The notes: a model not told the origin generated them from the sequence alone. Positions 1 through 12,514 are shown, numbered from the stretch's first letter. The stretch: 64,000 nucleotides of DNA from Ampullaceana balthica (GCA_944989445.1 CALYLW010001075.1:124001-188000), one strand, 5' to 3'. Translations and numbers: made by a program.

Positions 1-1110
1 CGAACTAATTTTATCTTAGCCACTGTTGACATTCTTTTAGCATAAATTGGGGTGAACTTTTAGATTCAATTTTAAGTTTAATCCTTGACAAATAACTATA
101 GAAATATATGGGGAAAAATGATTTAAGGGCAGACGAATTAACAAACTTACATTTTATTATTACTTTTTATACACCTACGTATATTATCGGAAGGAAGAAA
201 ATTGTATACAGGCTCTAAACAACACTAGATTGCTTAAAATTAAATTTATAAATAGCAAAATGCAAACAGGACCGCATTTGATGCATGTAACAAGTGATTT
301 GTGATAAAAGAACAACAATGACAAATGTTTGCTAGGTATACGATTTATTTGCCTTTGGTGGTTACATAATACAAGTGATTTTTTGGATCGATTGCTAAAT
401 AAACTGCCTTTAAGAAAATGAGCATTAAAAAAACGCTCAGAGATTTTAAATTAGAAAATGGAATGTGTATGCACTGGCGTAATAGTGAGGCTTCTAAGCG
501 AAATAGTTTTTTTTTATAAAGACGGGCAACTTTTAGAACTATTTGAAAAGTGATTTTCATTTAAAAGGGCAGGAGTTAATTTTGCCAAACCGAGGGATGC
601 AAAAACACTATTTCTTAGCTGGTGTGATTTTTTTTATAAATAAGTCACATTTATGCAGGCAAATTACAATATTAAATTGCCTAACGTTAAATTTATAATA
701 GAAAACTCACATTTGATACATGAAGCCAGTGATTAGTAAAGAAAACAATGCCAATGTTTGTAAGGTTTGAGATTTACTTACATAAAATACTGAATGATGG
801 CTCCATGAACTGCCCCAAAAGTCTAGATGGATATGAGACAAAAAAAATTCGGTACTGTTAAAGGCGGAAATGTATTATGTATATGGGCTATTTGCACGGG
901 AGAAAGAATGAAGCTAATGATTTGAACAGTTATTTTTATTTTGAGTGTAAATCATCGGATCTTTTTTAAAGTACTTTTCATTGGTAGGGGCATGAGTCAA
1001 TAATATCGCCAAACCCTGTGTGGCATAAACACTATAGCCTAGCAACTGTTTATATGATTTTTGCACAACTTAAACTAAGCCAGGATGGTAAATTTTAAGT
1101 CCAAACCTTG
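1..1110. repeat. Diverged ~430-bp tandem repeat
   Basis: Two diverged copies of the same segment lie in tandem. The stretch at about 240-350 (taaatttataa, then catttgatgcatg, then acaatg.caaatgttt) recurs at about 689-780. The stretch at about 545-640 (gtgattttcatt, agggca, gccaaacc, aacactat) recurs at about 965-1055. The edges at 1-110 look like part of another copy. Spacing is 420-450 bp. No convincing coding region was seen; the short open frame on the minus strand at 345-560 has no recognisable domain. Confidence 0.55.
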
Positions 1111-1439
1111 CGATTCAAATTGTTTCTTTAAACAATTAAACCCTATTCATACCTTAATAAAGCATCAACAGTCACATAAACAATATATGTATCATTAAAA
1201 AAATATATATTCGTTTGACTAAGGTCGTACTTAAACTGGAAATAGAAAGAATGTTTTGGAGACTCTTCCCATGAAAAAAAGTAATCCTAATAACAAGTAC
1301 TTAAGAACTAACGAATGATGAAACATTCATGTTAAACAAAAATTTGTATATTTCTAGAACAATGCGGTTGCCTGGCATCCGCTTCGGATAAAAGCTGTAC
1401 TGATTTTTAAGGTCTAAACATATTTATTGTAAAATAATA

Positions 1440-1660
1440 TCACGGTTAATACGATTTATATATAGGATCTAGCATCAGAAAGTGTGTTAAAATTAATCAT
1501 ACTTTTTTTATTTTCTAGACACACATATCTTGATTGTATGAAGAAGTGGTTTGAATTATCGCTTTCCAAATTTCCTGATGCGTTTATTCTCTTCTAAAAA
1601 AAAAGGGGAATTTGAGACCCAAAAACAGAATATATTTGTTTTTATTATGCTTACCCGCGA
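1440..1660 (+). repeat. Dispersed repeat, copy 1 (second copy at 9.47-10.5 kb)
   Basis: The segment containing tatataggatctagcatcagaaagtg, an internal tattttctagacacacatat, and aaggggaatttgagaccc is matched in the same order near 9485-9515 and 10320-10450 (tatataggttctagcttctgaaagtg, then tattttcttgaaacacatat, then aaggggaatgaagagaccc). Both copies run into a short CCCGC-rich motif. The open frame at 1551-1748 lies wholly inside this repeat and is not considered a gene. Confidence 0.55.
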
Positions 1661-1998
1661 GCATAGCACTGGTATTATGCTCGTCTTTTATATATTGCGA
1701 CTGACCGCGTCTGTCAGTCAGTCAGTAAGTGGTCGCTATGCAAGGTAACTCCAGATTTTTTTTTAAAATGAAAATATAGACGGGAAATCATAGTAATTTT
1801 GGTTTCGAGATTAACAGAGAGTGTTGTGTTTGGCAACGTAAAATAGTATATGACTTGACGTCACTGATTGATTTTATATTAATTTGGGAAAAGGGAACAA
1901 TGTAAAAAGAGCAGCGGTTTATTTGATGTTATTGATTTTTTTTTCAGTGTGTATGTGTGCGTGAGAGTATGTTTGTATTAGATGTCAACATTTATTTT
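1660..1998. other. Intergenic, with a diverged repeat shared with 5.67 kb
   Basis: A segment at about 1845-1920 (tatatgac..gacgtca, then aatttgggaaaag, then aatgtaaaaagag, then tttgatg) is shared with about 5672-5740. No coding region was seen. Confidence 0.4.
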
Positions 1999-2760
1999 TA
2001 TACTAAAAATATGCCCGCACTATGTAGCGGGAATGGGCAGACCATTTTTCCCAGTATTAGTTGCTGGTTATTGCAATTTTTATTTGCCAAGTTATATTTC
2101 AGATTCATATATTAGTTAAAATCTTATGGGAAACAGAGATATTCCATTTTAAGTGGAAAACAATTAAATATAATTACATATATTTAAGAAAAAAAAGATA
2201 GAGAAAAAAACAACAGACATAATTATTTAGTTTTTACCATTTTACCGCGTGAATTGTTTTCACTTAATGCAGTGCCCTTTAACATTACCTTACTATTTAA
2301 AAGAAATGATTGATTAAAAAATGAATATTGACGACCATAATAACTATATTTACTATTTCATTCCCACATGTACTAAATAAACATAACTGATAGGTTTTAC
2401 GAAAGAGCTCTACGACCATCGTCACACAAAAAGTTCATACATAATTACGACAATGCATAGTAACACAATTGTAAGTAATACACTATTTGTAACCGCGTCT
2501 ATGAGATAAAGAATATATTTCACTATCACTTAAAAAGGCAAAGGCTACAAAACTCATAGCGCAAATAAACAAAATTGTTAATGTACTTTCTAAAATGCTT
2601 TTTTTTAAAAATCCGTCGTATTAAAATAATATCAAGAAAATGTGCACAACATATTTAGACAATAAAATATTATAGAAAGCTGGCTGCATAAAATAAAGTC
2701 TCTAAATTTTACGATTTATATTTACGGTTTTTATGCACTGTGTTTAATTTCAACAAGGAA
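1999..2760 (-). mobile_element. Family A element, minus-orientation copy with hairpin end
   Basis: This segment matches, on the opposite strand, the sequence at about 54760-55613 over most of its length, with a ~100-bp internal deletion near 2700. Read on the minus strand it ends in a hairpin (arms CCCGC/GCGGG around 2011-2030) followed by TTAG, comparable to the hairpin plus CTAG at 55579-55613. It carries no coding capacity. The termini suggest a non-autonomous Helitron/Helentron-like element; this is inferred only from the end structure. Confidence 0.6.
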
Positions 2761-2813
2761 TCATTTTTTGGTTCCCTATATTTGATAAGGAATCATATTT
2801 TGTAAATTACATT

Positions 2814-2877
2814 ACATTACATCTTACACCGATAGGATTCCTGGGCCCTTGAGTCCTATCGGTCTAAGATGTAATGT
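2814..2877. repeat. Long near-perfect hairpin (about 25-bp arms)
   Basis: The left arm (2814-2840, ending ccgataggattc) and right arm (2853-2877, starting gtcctatcgg) are reverse complements apart from about one mismatch, around a ~12-nt loop containing ctgggccctt. It lies between family A and family B sequence. Confidence 0.8.
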
Positions 2878-2884
2878 TCAAATA

Positions 2885-3975
2885 ACAGTTTATTTCAATC
2901 TGGATGATAACGAATATATTTATTTGTCAATATTTGTGTGAAAGTAAACAGTTAACATTTCTTAAACGCTTACGACAAAGAGATAAGAGGCCTTCGGCTC
3001 CAAAAGAATGAAAAATATATTCTTAATGCATGCCCTATAGTATTTTAATATAGACCATCAACTTTGTATATTCCAAGTTTTGTCAAAATCTTTTTACACA
3101 TTATTCAAAGCTTAAATACGGTTTGTAGCTCATATACGGTTAAAAAACTACATTTGCGCCACAGTGAGTGATACCTTAATTTTTATTTCGACTATTACCA
3201 TCGCATTATTGTACTCACCAATTTCCAAAAGTTTCATGCATCTACCTACACGGGAAGTTGGAGAATTAGTGATAAGTAAATTTGTATATTAGAAAAAAAT
3301 ACTACATTTGGGCCCTGGCCCCCAGTGATTGATATTTTTTATTTTTATTTTGCCTTTTTCCATTGCGGGAGGTACTTAATAACTTCCTAAAGTTTCATGC
3401 TCCTACCAAACTGAAAGTTGGAGATTTAATGATGAATCCTTTTTATGTAGCTCATATTAGGATAAAAACTACGTTAGGGCCAACGGTTCCAAATTAAGTG
3501 ATAATTTTATAGAAATTTTACCTGTTACCATGGCGGGATGGTACTCAACAACTTTCCAAAGTTTCATGCTTCTACCAACACGACCTACACGTGAAGTTGG
3601 AGATTTAGTGATGAGTCAATTTTTATAGAAACATAAAATATATTTGGGTCTTGGCCCCCCGGGGAGTGATATTTAAAATATTTTTTCGACTTTTACCATC
3701 GTGGGAGTGTAATTAACAACTTTCCAAGTTTTCATGCCCTTACCTACACAGGCAATCTGAGAATTAGAGATGAGTCAGTTTTTATATTGCTCATATAATG
3801 AAAAAATGCATTTGGGCCCCCGGCCCAAATTAGTGGGAATTTTAACATTCTTTTTCGTCAAATTTCGTCGTAAGAAAGTAATCAGCAAGTTTGGAATGTT
3901 TCATTCTTCTAACTACACTGAAAGTTTGAGAATTAGTGATGAGTCAGTTAGTCAGGGCTTTGCCTTTTAAAAGTA
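2885..3975 (+). repeat. Family B repeat with ~150-bp internal tandem monomers
   Basis: Monomers share, in order, a gggccccggcccc-like block, agtgagtgat, ttaccatcgcgggagtgtactcaac, aactttccaaagtttcatgcttctac, ctacacggga, and gagaattagtgatgagtcagtttttatat. Several monomers are readable from about 3160 onward. The array ends in a gtcagttagtcagggctttgcc stretch. A second, longer copy lies at 34337-36175. No protein was recognised; the open frame at 3770-3970 is part of the repeat. Confidence 0.75.
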
Positions 3976-4081
3976 TAGGGTGTATAGATAATTGTTTATT
4001 AATAATAACTTTCATTTTGGTTACTGAATACTTTCCTTGCTTAGTATTATGATTTATTTAGACGTGCAATCCTAAACAAAA

Positions 4082-4930
4082 ATGGCGACTAATGACAGCA
4101 CTGTTAAACTTAAGCATTAAAGAGGAAAGTTGAGCAAACCTTTTATTTTTAAGCTAAGTGTGGATTACAAAGTAGAAGAAGGTGACATAATATAATGCGT
4201 TCACTGACATAAACAATTCGCTTTTTGGAGTTCAAATACATCGCTGACTTACCACCTTCAGTACAAACATCCGCTCATGTATCAACACATTGTCAACAGT
4301 GACTGGCAGAAGAGTTGTCAAGTACAATCAATTAATATTTTTTATTGTTTATGTCAAAAAAGCCCTGTAGCGGCAAAATTTCAGCGGACTTGAAATTTTA
4401 GGACATCTGACTGCTTTTGTGAAAAATGATTAACTACAAACAGTACTACGTAAAAGCTCTTCGAAAAAAGTACATATTGTCATTATCATTAGTCAGATGT
4501 AGGGCTAGAAATAAACCGAACAAAGGAAAGCTATAGAAATAATTTACAGCAGGACGTCCAACAAGTTCAGTAGAAAAAGGCAATGATGAGACAAAAGCAC
4601 CTAGGCCGAAGAACTTAAAACTTATCTGTAGCTTAGCGATTCTGAAACGCATTCTTCAGCTGACGATTCAGATGGAGTACATGGTGCACAGGCTGACCTG
4701 ACGCGACACAAAGAAGAATCTTCTATTCTAGATACATGATCTTCTCATGTGGAAGTTTAATAACCATCTTTTTTCTGTCCTAAGCAATTTTGTGCACATA
4801 ATACTATGTGTACCGGCAACATCTGTTCCGTGCGAAAGACTGTGCAGTTCTTTAGGATACATCGTCAATAAAATGAGATCATGTCAGCTTCCAGAAAATG
4901 TAAACACTCTGGTTTGTCTGCGAGACTAGC
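4082..4930 (+). pseudogene. hAT-family transposase remnant (BED finger plus dimerisation end)
   Basis: A start codon at 4082 opens a frame with several stops. At about 4195-4300 it encodes a BED-type zinc finger: CVH, a stop where the second cysteine is expected, then HKQFAFWSSNTSLTYHLQYKH, giving the paired histidines. At about 4790-4925 comes a typical hAT C-terminal dimerisation segment (VPATSVPCERLCSSLGYIV, then LPENVNTLVCLRD). The catalytic middle of a normal ~600-residue transposase is almost entirely missing, so this is an internally deleted, dead copy. Family resemblance is from memory of ZBED1/4-like hAT proteins. No flanking terminal repeats or target duplication were found. Confidence 0.8.
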
Positions 4931-6190
4931 TGAAGTGATGCCTACTAGCTTACTATAAAGTGACTGACAGTCAGTACAATATATATGTTTTACAATTAAA
5001 ATAACTCTCTACGTTTTTTTCGTTATACAAACATCATTTCTGTCAGTGCTTAAATTTGATTTTATAACATGTTTGTGTCAACTCTGAAGTTACGAAAGAG
5101 ATGGTTGCAGACCAGATGCAAACAGTTTAAAGGGAAGAAACGACTATGTAACGTTTTTATAGTTTTGAGATAGTGACATTTTTAAGTTCTAATCTATGTA
5201 GTTTTATTGTTTTTTAACCATAATGAATATAACTAAAAGCTTTAACAACTTTTGGCATTTGCTTTTAATTTTTAAGGAATACATTTGATCTATAATGCTT
5301 ATGAAAGAAATATTTCATGCTTTTACTGAGTAGGTTGGAAATGTAGTTAGCTATTTCTTCATTTTTAAGAAACGTTAATGTGTTTCTTATTAATAAATAT
5401 CTTTTTATACTATTCTTTTATATTTAGATAGTAAGATAAACTAAAACTTTTAATATTTTAATTAACAATACTGGATTTATTTATTAAGAAAAAAATATTA
5501 AAATTTAAAAAATTCATTGTAATTAGTTCTCAAATATATATATAAATATATATAATTTGCAATGTCGCGTCTCTCCGTGACGCTACTAGATTTAGAAAGA
5601 AGCGCACCAAATTACTGCACCAATGCATCAAAAGGTGTGCAAATTAAACATGCGCTGTAAAAAAATATTATATGACGTCATTGTTTTCGCTCATATTTTA
5701 ATTTTGGAAAAGTAATCAATGTAAAAAGAGGATTTGATGATGGTTAATTATAAAATCAAAAGACAAAGGGACGTCGTAGGCACCCTACAACCCCTATTAT
5801 AAAATACTTTGTGTACATTTCACACAATTTTAATATTTCGTATTTATCAAACAAGGACAAGTTAGTTGGGCTTTTGAAAAAGTTCGGCGCCGTAGGCACC
5901 CTAAAAAAAGTGCCTTTTTTTATAAAATAAATAGATTTCAGCTGAAAACTTCAGTCATTTTCTACGAGTGATACGCTAGTATATATATGTTTAACAAGAC
6001 AGCTCGTTATTTGAGATACATGTCCTGTGTCTTGAAATAACATTTGAGAAATGAGACTTATGATGTGTTCACACGTACAAATTTTGATCAAAATTTTAGT
6101 GTAAACCATGGCAACGTGCGTCATGCACTATTTTTTTTATTTTGAACTCATAATTTTTTTTTATATCCTGTAACATTTAAAAAAAACAAC
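4931..6190. other. AT-rich intergenic DNA
   Basis: No coding region was seen. It contains a partial repeat shared with 1845-1920 (at about 5672-5740, including a TGACGTCA palindrome), and two copies of a gtcgtaggcaccctac-like phrase around 5770 and 5890. Confidence 0.4.
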
Positions 6191-6194
6191 CTCT

Positions 6195-7890
6195 TATAAT
6201 AAGTACATCAACAATATCCTTGTGTCTCTCTTGCAATAAGTACATCAACAATATCCATGTGTCCATCTTGCAATAAGTACATCAACAATATCCATGTGTC
6301 CATCTTGTAATAAGTACATCAACAATGTCCCTGTGACCAATTGTAATAAGTACATCAACAATATCCATGTGTCCATCTTGTAATAAGTACATCAACAATA
6401 TCCATGTGTCCATCTTGTAATAAGTACATCAACAATATCCATGTGTCCATCTTGTAATAAGTACATCAACAATATCCATGTGTCCATCTTGTAATAAGTA
6501 CATCAACAATATTCATGTGTCACTCTTGTAATAAGTACATCAACAATGTCCCTGTGACCAATTGTAATAAGTACATCAACATATCCATGTGTCCATCTTG
6601 TAATAAGTACATCAACAATATCCATGTGTCCATCTTGTAATAAGTACATCAACAATATCCATGTGTCCATCTTGTAATAAGTACATCAACAATATTCATG
6701 TGTCACTCTTGTAATAAGTACATCAACAATGTCCCTGTGACCAATTGTAATAAGTACATCAACAATATCCATGTGTCCATCTTGTAATAAGTACATCAAC
6801 AATATCCATGTGTCCATCTTGTAATAAGTACATCAACAATGTCCCTGTGACCAATTGTAATAAGTACATCAACAATATCCATGTGTCTATTGTGTAATAA
6901 GTACATCAACAATATCCATGTGTCCATCTTGTAATAAGTACATCAACAATATCCATGTGTCCATCTTGTAATAAGTACATCAACAATATCCATGTGTCCA
7001 TCTTGTAATAAGTACATCAACAATATTCATGTGTCACTCTTGTAATAAGTACATCAACAATGTCCCTGTGACCAATTGTAATAAGTACATCAACATATCC
7101 ATGTGTCCATCTTGTAATAAGTACATCAACAATATCCATGTGTCCATCTTGTAATAAGTACATCAACAATATCCATGTGTCCATCTTGTAATAAGTACAT
7201 CAACAATATTCATGTGTCACTCTTGTAATAAGTACATCAACAATGTCCCTGTGACCAATTGTAATAAGTACATCAACAATATCCATGTGTCCATCTTGTA
7301 ATAAGTACATCAACAATATCCATGTGTCCATCTTGTAATAAGTACATCAACAATGTCCCTGTGACCAATTGTAATAAGTACATCAACAATATCCATGTGT
7401 CTATTGTGTAATAAGTACATCAACAATATACATGTGTCCATCTTGTAATAAGTACATCAACAATATCCATGTGTCCATCTTGTAATAAGTACATCAACAA
7501 TGTCCCTGTGACCAATTGTAATAAGTACATCAACAATATCCATGTGTCTATTGTGTAATAAGTACATCAACAATATCCATGTGTCCATCTTGTAATAAGT
7601 ACATCAACAATATCCATGTGTCCATCTTGTAATAAGTACATCAACAATGTCCCTGTGACCAATTGTAATAAGTACATCAACAATATCCATGTGTCTATTG
7701 TGTAATAAGTACATCAACAATATCCATGTGTCCCTCTTGTAATAAGTACATCAACAATATCTATTTGACCCTATTGTAATAAGTACATAAACAATCTCCC
7801 TGTAACCCTATTGTAATAAATACATCAATAATATCCATTTGTCCCTCTCGTAATAAGTACATAAACAATATCCTTGTGACCCTCTTGCAA
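6195..7890. repeat. 37-bp minisatellite, about 45 copies, with higher-order organisation
   Basis: The unit begins aataagtacatcaacaatat and continues with ccatgtgtccatcttgt. Four recurrent variants are visible: the main form; a form with tgtccctgtgaccaattgt; a form with attcatgtgtcactcttgt; and a form with gtgtctattgtgt. They follow a repeated order. For example, the 1-bp-shorter variant (catcaacatatcc) near 6574 and again near 7090 is followed by the same series of variants, a ~516-bp higher-order period. Degenerate units flank both ends. There are no unique spacers, so this is not a CRISPR array. Confidence 0.95.
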
Positions 7891-8400
7891 TGCAATATAA
7901 AGAGCTGTTAACTAATCATTTGTGTTTAAATGAACATATGTCCTTTTTTAATTATTACACGCTTTTATTTAAGTCACACTGTATGTTGTATGTTGTATCT
8001 GTCAAATCATGTGATGTAAAATTATATCGTTTCTGGTGGTGCTAAAGATCTCAAAATTTTACCACTGATAGATCTTGGATGACAGTGCATTGTATTAAAA
8101 TTTCAGATTGATCGAATTTACCGTAATTAAATAAATGCATTTTAGTTTATCTCTATGTATAATCTGTATCCGTGCTATTCTTGACTTCCACGTGCGTGTC
8201 ACCGAAGTTCACCCCCAGCCATCGACGACCACATATCAGGTGTTAAACAGCTCAGTAATACGAAACTAAATCTACATAATACAAGAGCAAAAACTGGAGT
8301 TTTGATTATTCAAACATTCCCTTTATCAATTATGCCCCTTCTCACATCCGCATTTTAAAAATAAAATACTTAAAAAGACATCTTTTTTTTAAAAGGACAA
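7891..8400. other. Intergenic DNA
   Basis: No coding region, RNA gene or clear repeat was seen. Confidence 0.3.
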
Positions 8401-8770
8401 GCTTTTATTTACATATAGAAAGTGCACTAAAAAAATAAAATAAAAATGTTCTATGATAACAGGTGAAATCAGTGAACGTATCCACTGCACATAAAAGCGT
8501 GGGGCGCTCATCACTACTCTCTATCATACACAAGGCTGCGAAACATAAATACAAATCTGTATGAATATTAACAAACAATAAAAGTTTCACAACTTTTATC
8601 ATATACATGCTACTGTCATATTAATTAGAAATTTGTAGCTATATGCAGAAGAATAGTTGCAAACAGAAATGAGTTGTGCAAATCTGAGAGATATCAAAAT
8701 TTAAGCGTCCCACGCTTTTATGTGCTGTGCATAGGTTCACTGATTTTACTTTCTATATGTAAATAAAAGC
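8401..8770. mobile_element. Fold-back / MITE-like element
   Basis: A 23-bp terminal inverted repeat (gcttttatttacatatagaa plus agt, at 8401-8423 and inverted at 8748-8770) is perfect. A second inverted block of about 45 bp lies inside it (8463-8509 against 8703-8747, including aaatcagtgaac and cacataaaagcgtgg). The ~370-bp unit can therefore fold on itself. No target duplication was identified, so the superfamily is unknown. Short open frames here are by-products. Confidence 0.75.
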
Positions 8771-9469
8771 GGGTTTTTTATTTAGTTTTTTTTGGAGTAC
8801 GGATAATGATAAATAATGCATACCCGAAACACCAGGTACAGTATCTAAAATACATATGTGTAATAACGGTGGCCCAACCACTGAATACAAACCGCATGCA
8901 TCTCTTCTGATTTTACTTTTCGGCTCGCAAAAATTTATGAAAGATAGGTTTGAAGAATAACTAAATATTTTAAAACCAACTTTAAAGACTTTCACAAACG
9001 AGTCTTATGTTGCTCTACACTTATAACCAATTCGTAAAAGACGTAATCAAGTATGGAGTTGTTACAGAAGATAAAGTTTTCGCTTTAATACACAAGTCAA
9101 AATCAATGATGAATCACTGATAGATTGTGTTATAATTTAAATATATTTAACTTAAAAGAACTAAATGCCGACTAATATCCATTTCGTTATCATGTAATTC
9201 TTTAAATCCTTGCTCTCTATAATATTAATGAAGTTCATAACATCAACTCATCTCACATAACATCTTTGCTCCACAACTACTAGCTACAAACCATATTTAA
9301 CGAAACTTGTTAGATCTGGAAAGAATAATAATTCATTTTCATTTAACTATGAGTCATTTTACAATGTATTAATATATTTAAAAAAAAACATATTTAAGTG
9401 TCTGTTAATTTTGTAGCATTATCGCAAAAACTTCTTCAACATACATTTAGAGATAAAACAGATACAATA
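8771..9469. other. Intergenic DNA
   Basis: AT-rich, with no supported gene. The minus-strand open frame at 8753-8995 begins inside the fold-back element and shows no domain. Confidence 0.3.
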
Positions 9470-10530
9470 TCGCGGGTATTAAGACTTATATATAGGTTCT
9501 AGCTTCTGAAAGTGCGTGCTCTAGCGAAAAAATACACTAACAGCAAAGGATATTGCTTGAATTTATTTGAGCAATATTATACACCGAGGATAAAGTTTTG
9601 TATACAGACTGATTCAAAATGCAGATCATGCGGTTAACTAAGTGGCAGTTTTCTTTTAAACTATATACACTTTCTTGAAAATAAAGTTTATTCTACTAAT
9701 CAAATTTAAAATCAAATGCCTACAAATATATGTTAAATAGTAAGGCCTTACCAAATATGTCATTTTATAAGCTAACAAAGCTACAAGGAAATAAGGCTTA
9801 CATATAAATACAAAGACAAATAATATCGCTATTTTAGTGGAACAAGTATCTGCCAATTTATTGCTTTGTTAATACTAGAAGAAAAGAGTGTAAAGTCATT
9901 TAAAATGACATAATCATTTAAAAGAAAATCAATATCTCAGAGTTTAAAAAAACAACAACATTATTTTATGCTATTATTCAAATGTAGCTTTTAAACCAAT
10001 GAACCATATTTTCCACGCTCCACTGGGCATACATATTCACATAAATATTATCTGTCTCATACCATGTCCAATGCGTCTTAAACTAATTTCATGCTTAAAC
10101 TAAACAATTGAATTGATGACATTTAGAGCTTTTTCCTAGAACCAAAATAATCATATGGAAAGATATTGTTTTCATTTTTTTATTCAGGCGAAAAGAAATT
10201 GAGTCGTGCCCATTAATTTTTTGTAACTGTTAAGGAGCTACGTTATTCTGGTAGAGTATATAGAGATGAGCTTATCTTATTATGACAGCAATACCAACAT
10301 TGATGGGTAATATACAAATTCATCATACTTTCTATTTTCTTGAAACACATATCGTGCTTTTTATAAAGATGTGGTTTGATTTATCACTACCTTAAATTCC
10401 TGATTCATTCACACTCATTTTTAAGGGGAATGAAGAGACCCAAAACCAAATAAAGTTATTTTTTTAAATTTTGACTACCCCGTAGCGTAGCTCGGGCATT
10501 TCGCTCGCAGATAGATAAGGCCTTTCTAAG
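9470..10530 (+). repeat. Dispersed repeat, copy 2, split by ~800 bp
   Basis: The segments at about 9485-9515 and 10320-10450 match 1455-1485 and 1505-1620 in order and strand. The intervening 9520-10300 is not present in the 1.4-kb copy and may be an insertion or rearrangement. A CCCGTAGCG...GGGCATTT motif at about 10478-10505 resembles the CCCGC-containing ends of families A and B. Confidence 0.45.
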
Positions 10531-10731
10531 TATGTGACACATGTGTGATAATTTCAACAAATTTCCCTTTATGTTTTATTTACTTCTACATTCCCTTGGG
10601 ATCATGTTGAGCCCATAGTAACTTAAATGTCACATTGGTATTGGTTTCCCTTTATTTCGAGGTTCTGTGATTAGTACAGAGTACAGAAATGTCTAAATGG
10701 CTAAAGAATGCAGTCTTTAGATCAGCTAAGT

Positions 10732-11033
10732 CAGTGCTTCTCAAACTTTTTTAATGTGATGGACAGGCAGGAAATTTTTTCATTGCTCCAGGGACCGGTG
10801 TGCTATTTACCTGTACTGACGTGGTAGCGAAATGCAATTTATTTTAATATTATTTTCTTTAATTTTTTATGCTTTTTGCCGAAAAAATGACATATTCTAT
10901 AAGGTTAGTATTAATGGTTGCAAATGGAGGATTATAATTATATGTTTATTTCCTTTCTTGGTAATCTGCGGACCGGAGGCGGAAGGCCCACGGACCAGCT
11001 ACTGTCTGTCGACCACCACTTTGAGAAGCACTG
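10732..11033. mobile_element. Non-autonomous hAT element (302 bp) with 8-bp target duplication
   Basis: The left end is CAGTGCTTCTCAAACTTTT. The right end, read inverted, is CAGTGCTTCTCAAAGTGGTGG. Both sides are flanked by AGCTAAGT (10724-10731 and 11034-11041), an exact 8-bp target site duplication diagnostic of hAT. The interior is AT-rich with a short GC block near the right end. The apparent open frame at 10832-11089 runs across the right terminus and is not a gene. Confidence 0.93.
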
Positions 11034-11041
11034 AGCTAAGT

Positions 11042-11723
11042 GACGTCGACAGTGATAACCACACAGGGTCATCAAGGACAAAGCAATAGTTACTATATTT
11101 GTCCCAGATCAAGTGACAAGAAAACCAAATAATTAGTCTGTAATGAGTTCAATATGTTTGTGATCGAAGACCATACCAAACGGTTGTGTAACCGATGCGA
11201 ATGGTGACATCTTTACCTACAGCGGCTAAGAAAGCGGAAACTCACACATAAAGTATTGTGCAATATTATTCTGATTTTATAACACATTGGGATAACATAT
11301 TATATCAAATAAACCAGATACTGCTATAAAGTGATGCTATTCTTGTCATATACCATGTTTTTCACCTGGGGTCACACTGACCCCATGGTACCGATAATAT
11401 GACTTTTGTCATGGTGCCAGAGAAGGTATAACAAATGTGATATATTTTATTTATTTTCTTCTTATTTTGGCTCAGTTCCTTTAATTGATATCTATTTCAT
11501 CCGTACCAAAAGTCACCATGATGATTAGTAAATAATATCAAATGTTGAGTTCATATAAATCAAAATATGTCTAAGTCTCTACAACGTGACATTATTTACG
11601 ACTTGTGTTGATGTAACAATGACAAAAAAAAGTGCGTAAAACAAGATGGCGTCAAGGGTAAGACCTTACATTGTTAGCAAAAGAAAACTAAATAATTAAT
11701 CGCAATATATAGATTTATATATT

Positions 11724-11795
<72 letters not shown>

Positions 11796-12189
11796 AAAGC
11801 TACGGTTGAAATTTCTATTCTTATTTCAATTTGAGACAAAATTTCAAACAAATCAAATAGTCATAAGTGTATAAATAGTAGTTAAATGTACTTAAGAAAA
11901 AGACTTTATCGGAAACTCTTGGAAACGTGTGCAGTTTATTTATTTAAGTTTAAAATACCCACTATTTTTTATTTGATTTTTACTAAAAAACAATTTTATT
12001 TTTTAAAAAAGTATTTACATTGAAATACAACAGGTGTCTTAGTAATGATGTAAAGCTGGAGTTGTGTTACTATTTTGTTTGTATGTTGTTATTTTTTTTA
12101 ATGCAGCCAGCAAAATACAAAAACAACTGTTCTTAGATCAAATATAGGTTGTAATCCACACTCTATAATTGTTTTAAATTTTTAATAAA

Positions 12190-12256
<67 letters not shown>

Positions 12257-12510
12257 TTAATTATTTTTCAAATCTTATTGGCTATGACTATTTGACATAT
12301 AGTTAAAGCTCTCAAGATGTTAGTTACATTTTTTTATTTAAATAAAATTAGATTTCTGAAAAAAAAAGTTATAGATGACAAGAATTAAAGATTTTTTTTC
12401 AATATTCATTATTATGTATCATTAATATCTTAATCATTCCAAGAAAAGTGTTTTAAACAGCTAATTGAGGTTTTGTAACTGTAGAACAATTACTTAAAGT
12501 GAACTCATGT
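11042..12510. other. Intergenic DNA with two (TA)n tracts
   Basis: Dinucleotide (TA)n microsatellites lie at about 11721-11794 and 12194-12251. No coding region was seen. A GGGTCACACTGACCCC inverted repeat occurs near 11370-11386. Confidence 0.6.
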
Positions 12511-12514
12511 TTAT

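Noticed and set aside
6195..7890. CRISPR-like regular repeat array
   Set aside because: Units are directly adjacent with no unique spacers, and the DNA is eukaryotic; it is a minisatellite.
10832..11089. 85-residue protein with a hydrophobic start
   Set aside because: The frame crosses the exact terminus and target duplication of a hAT MITE.
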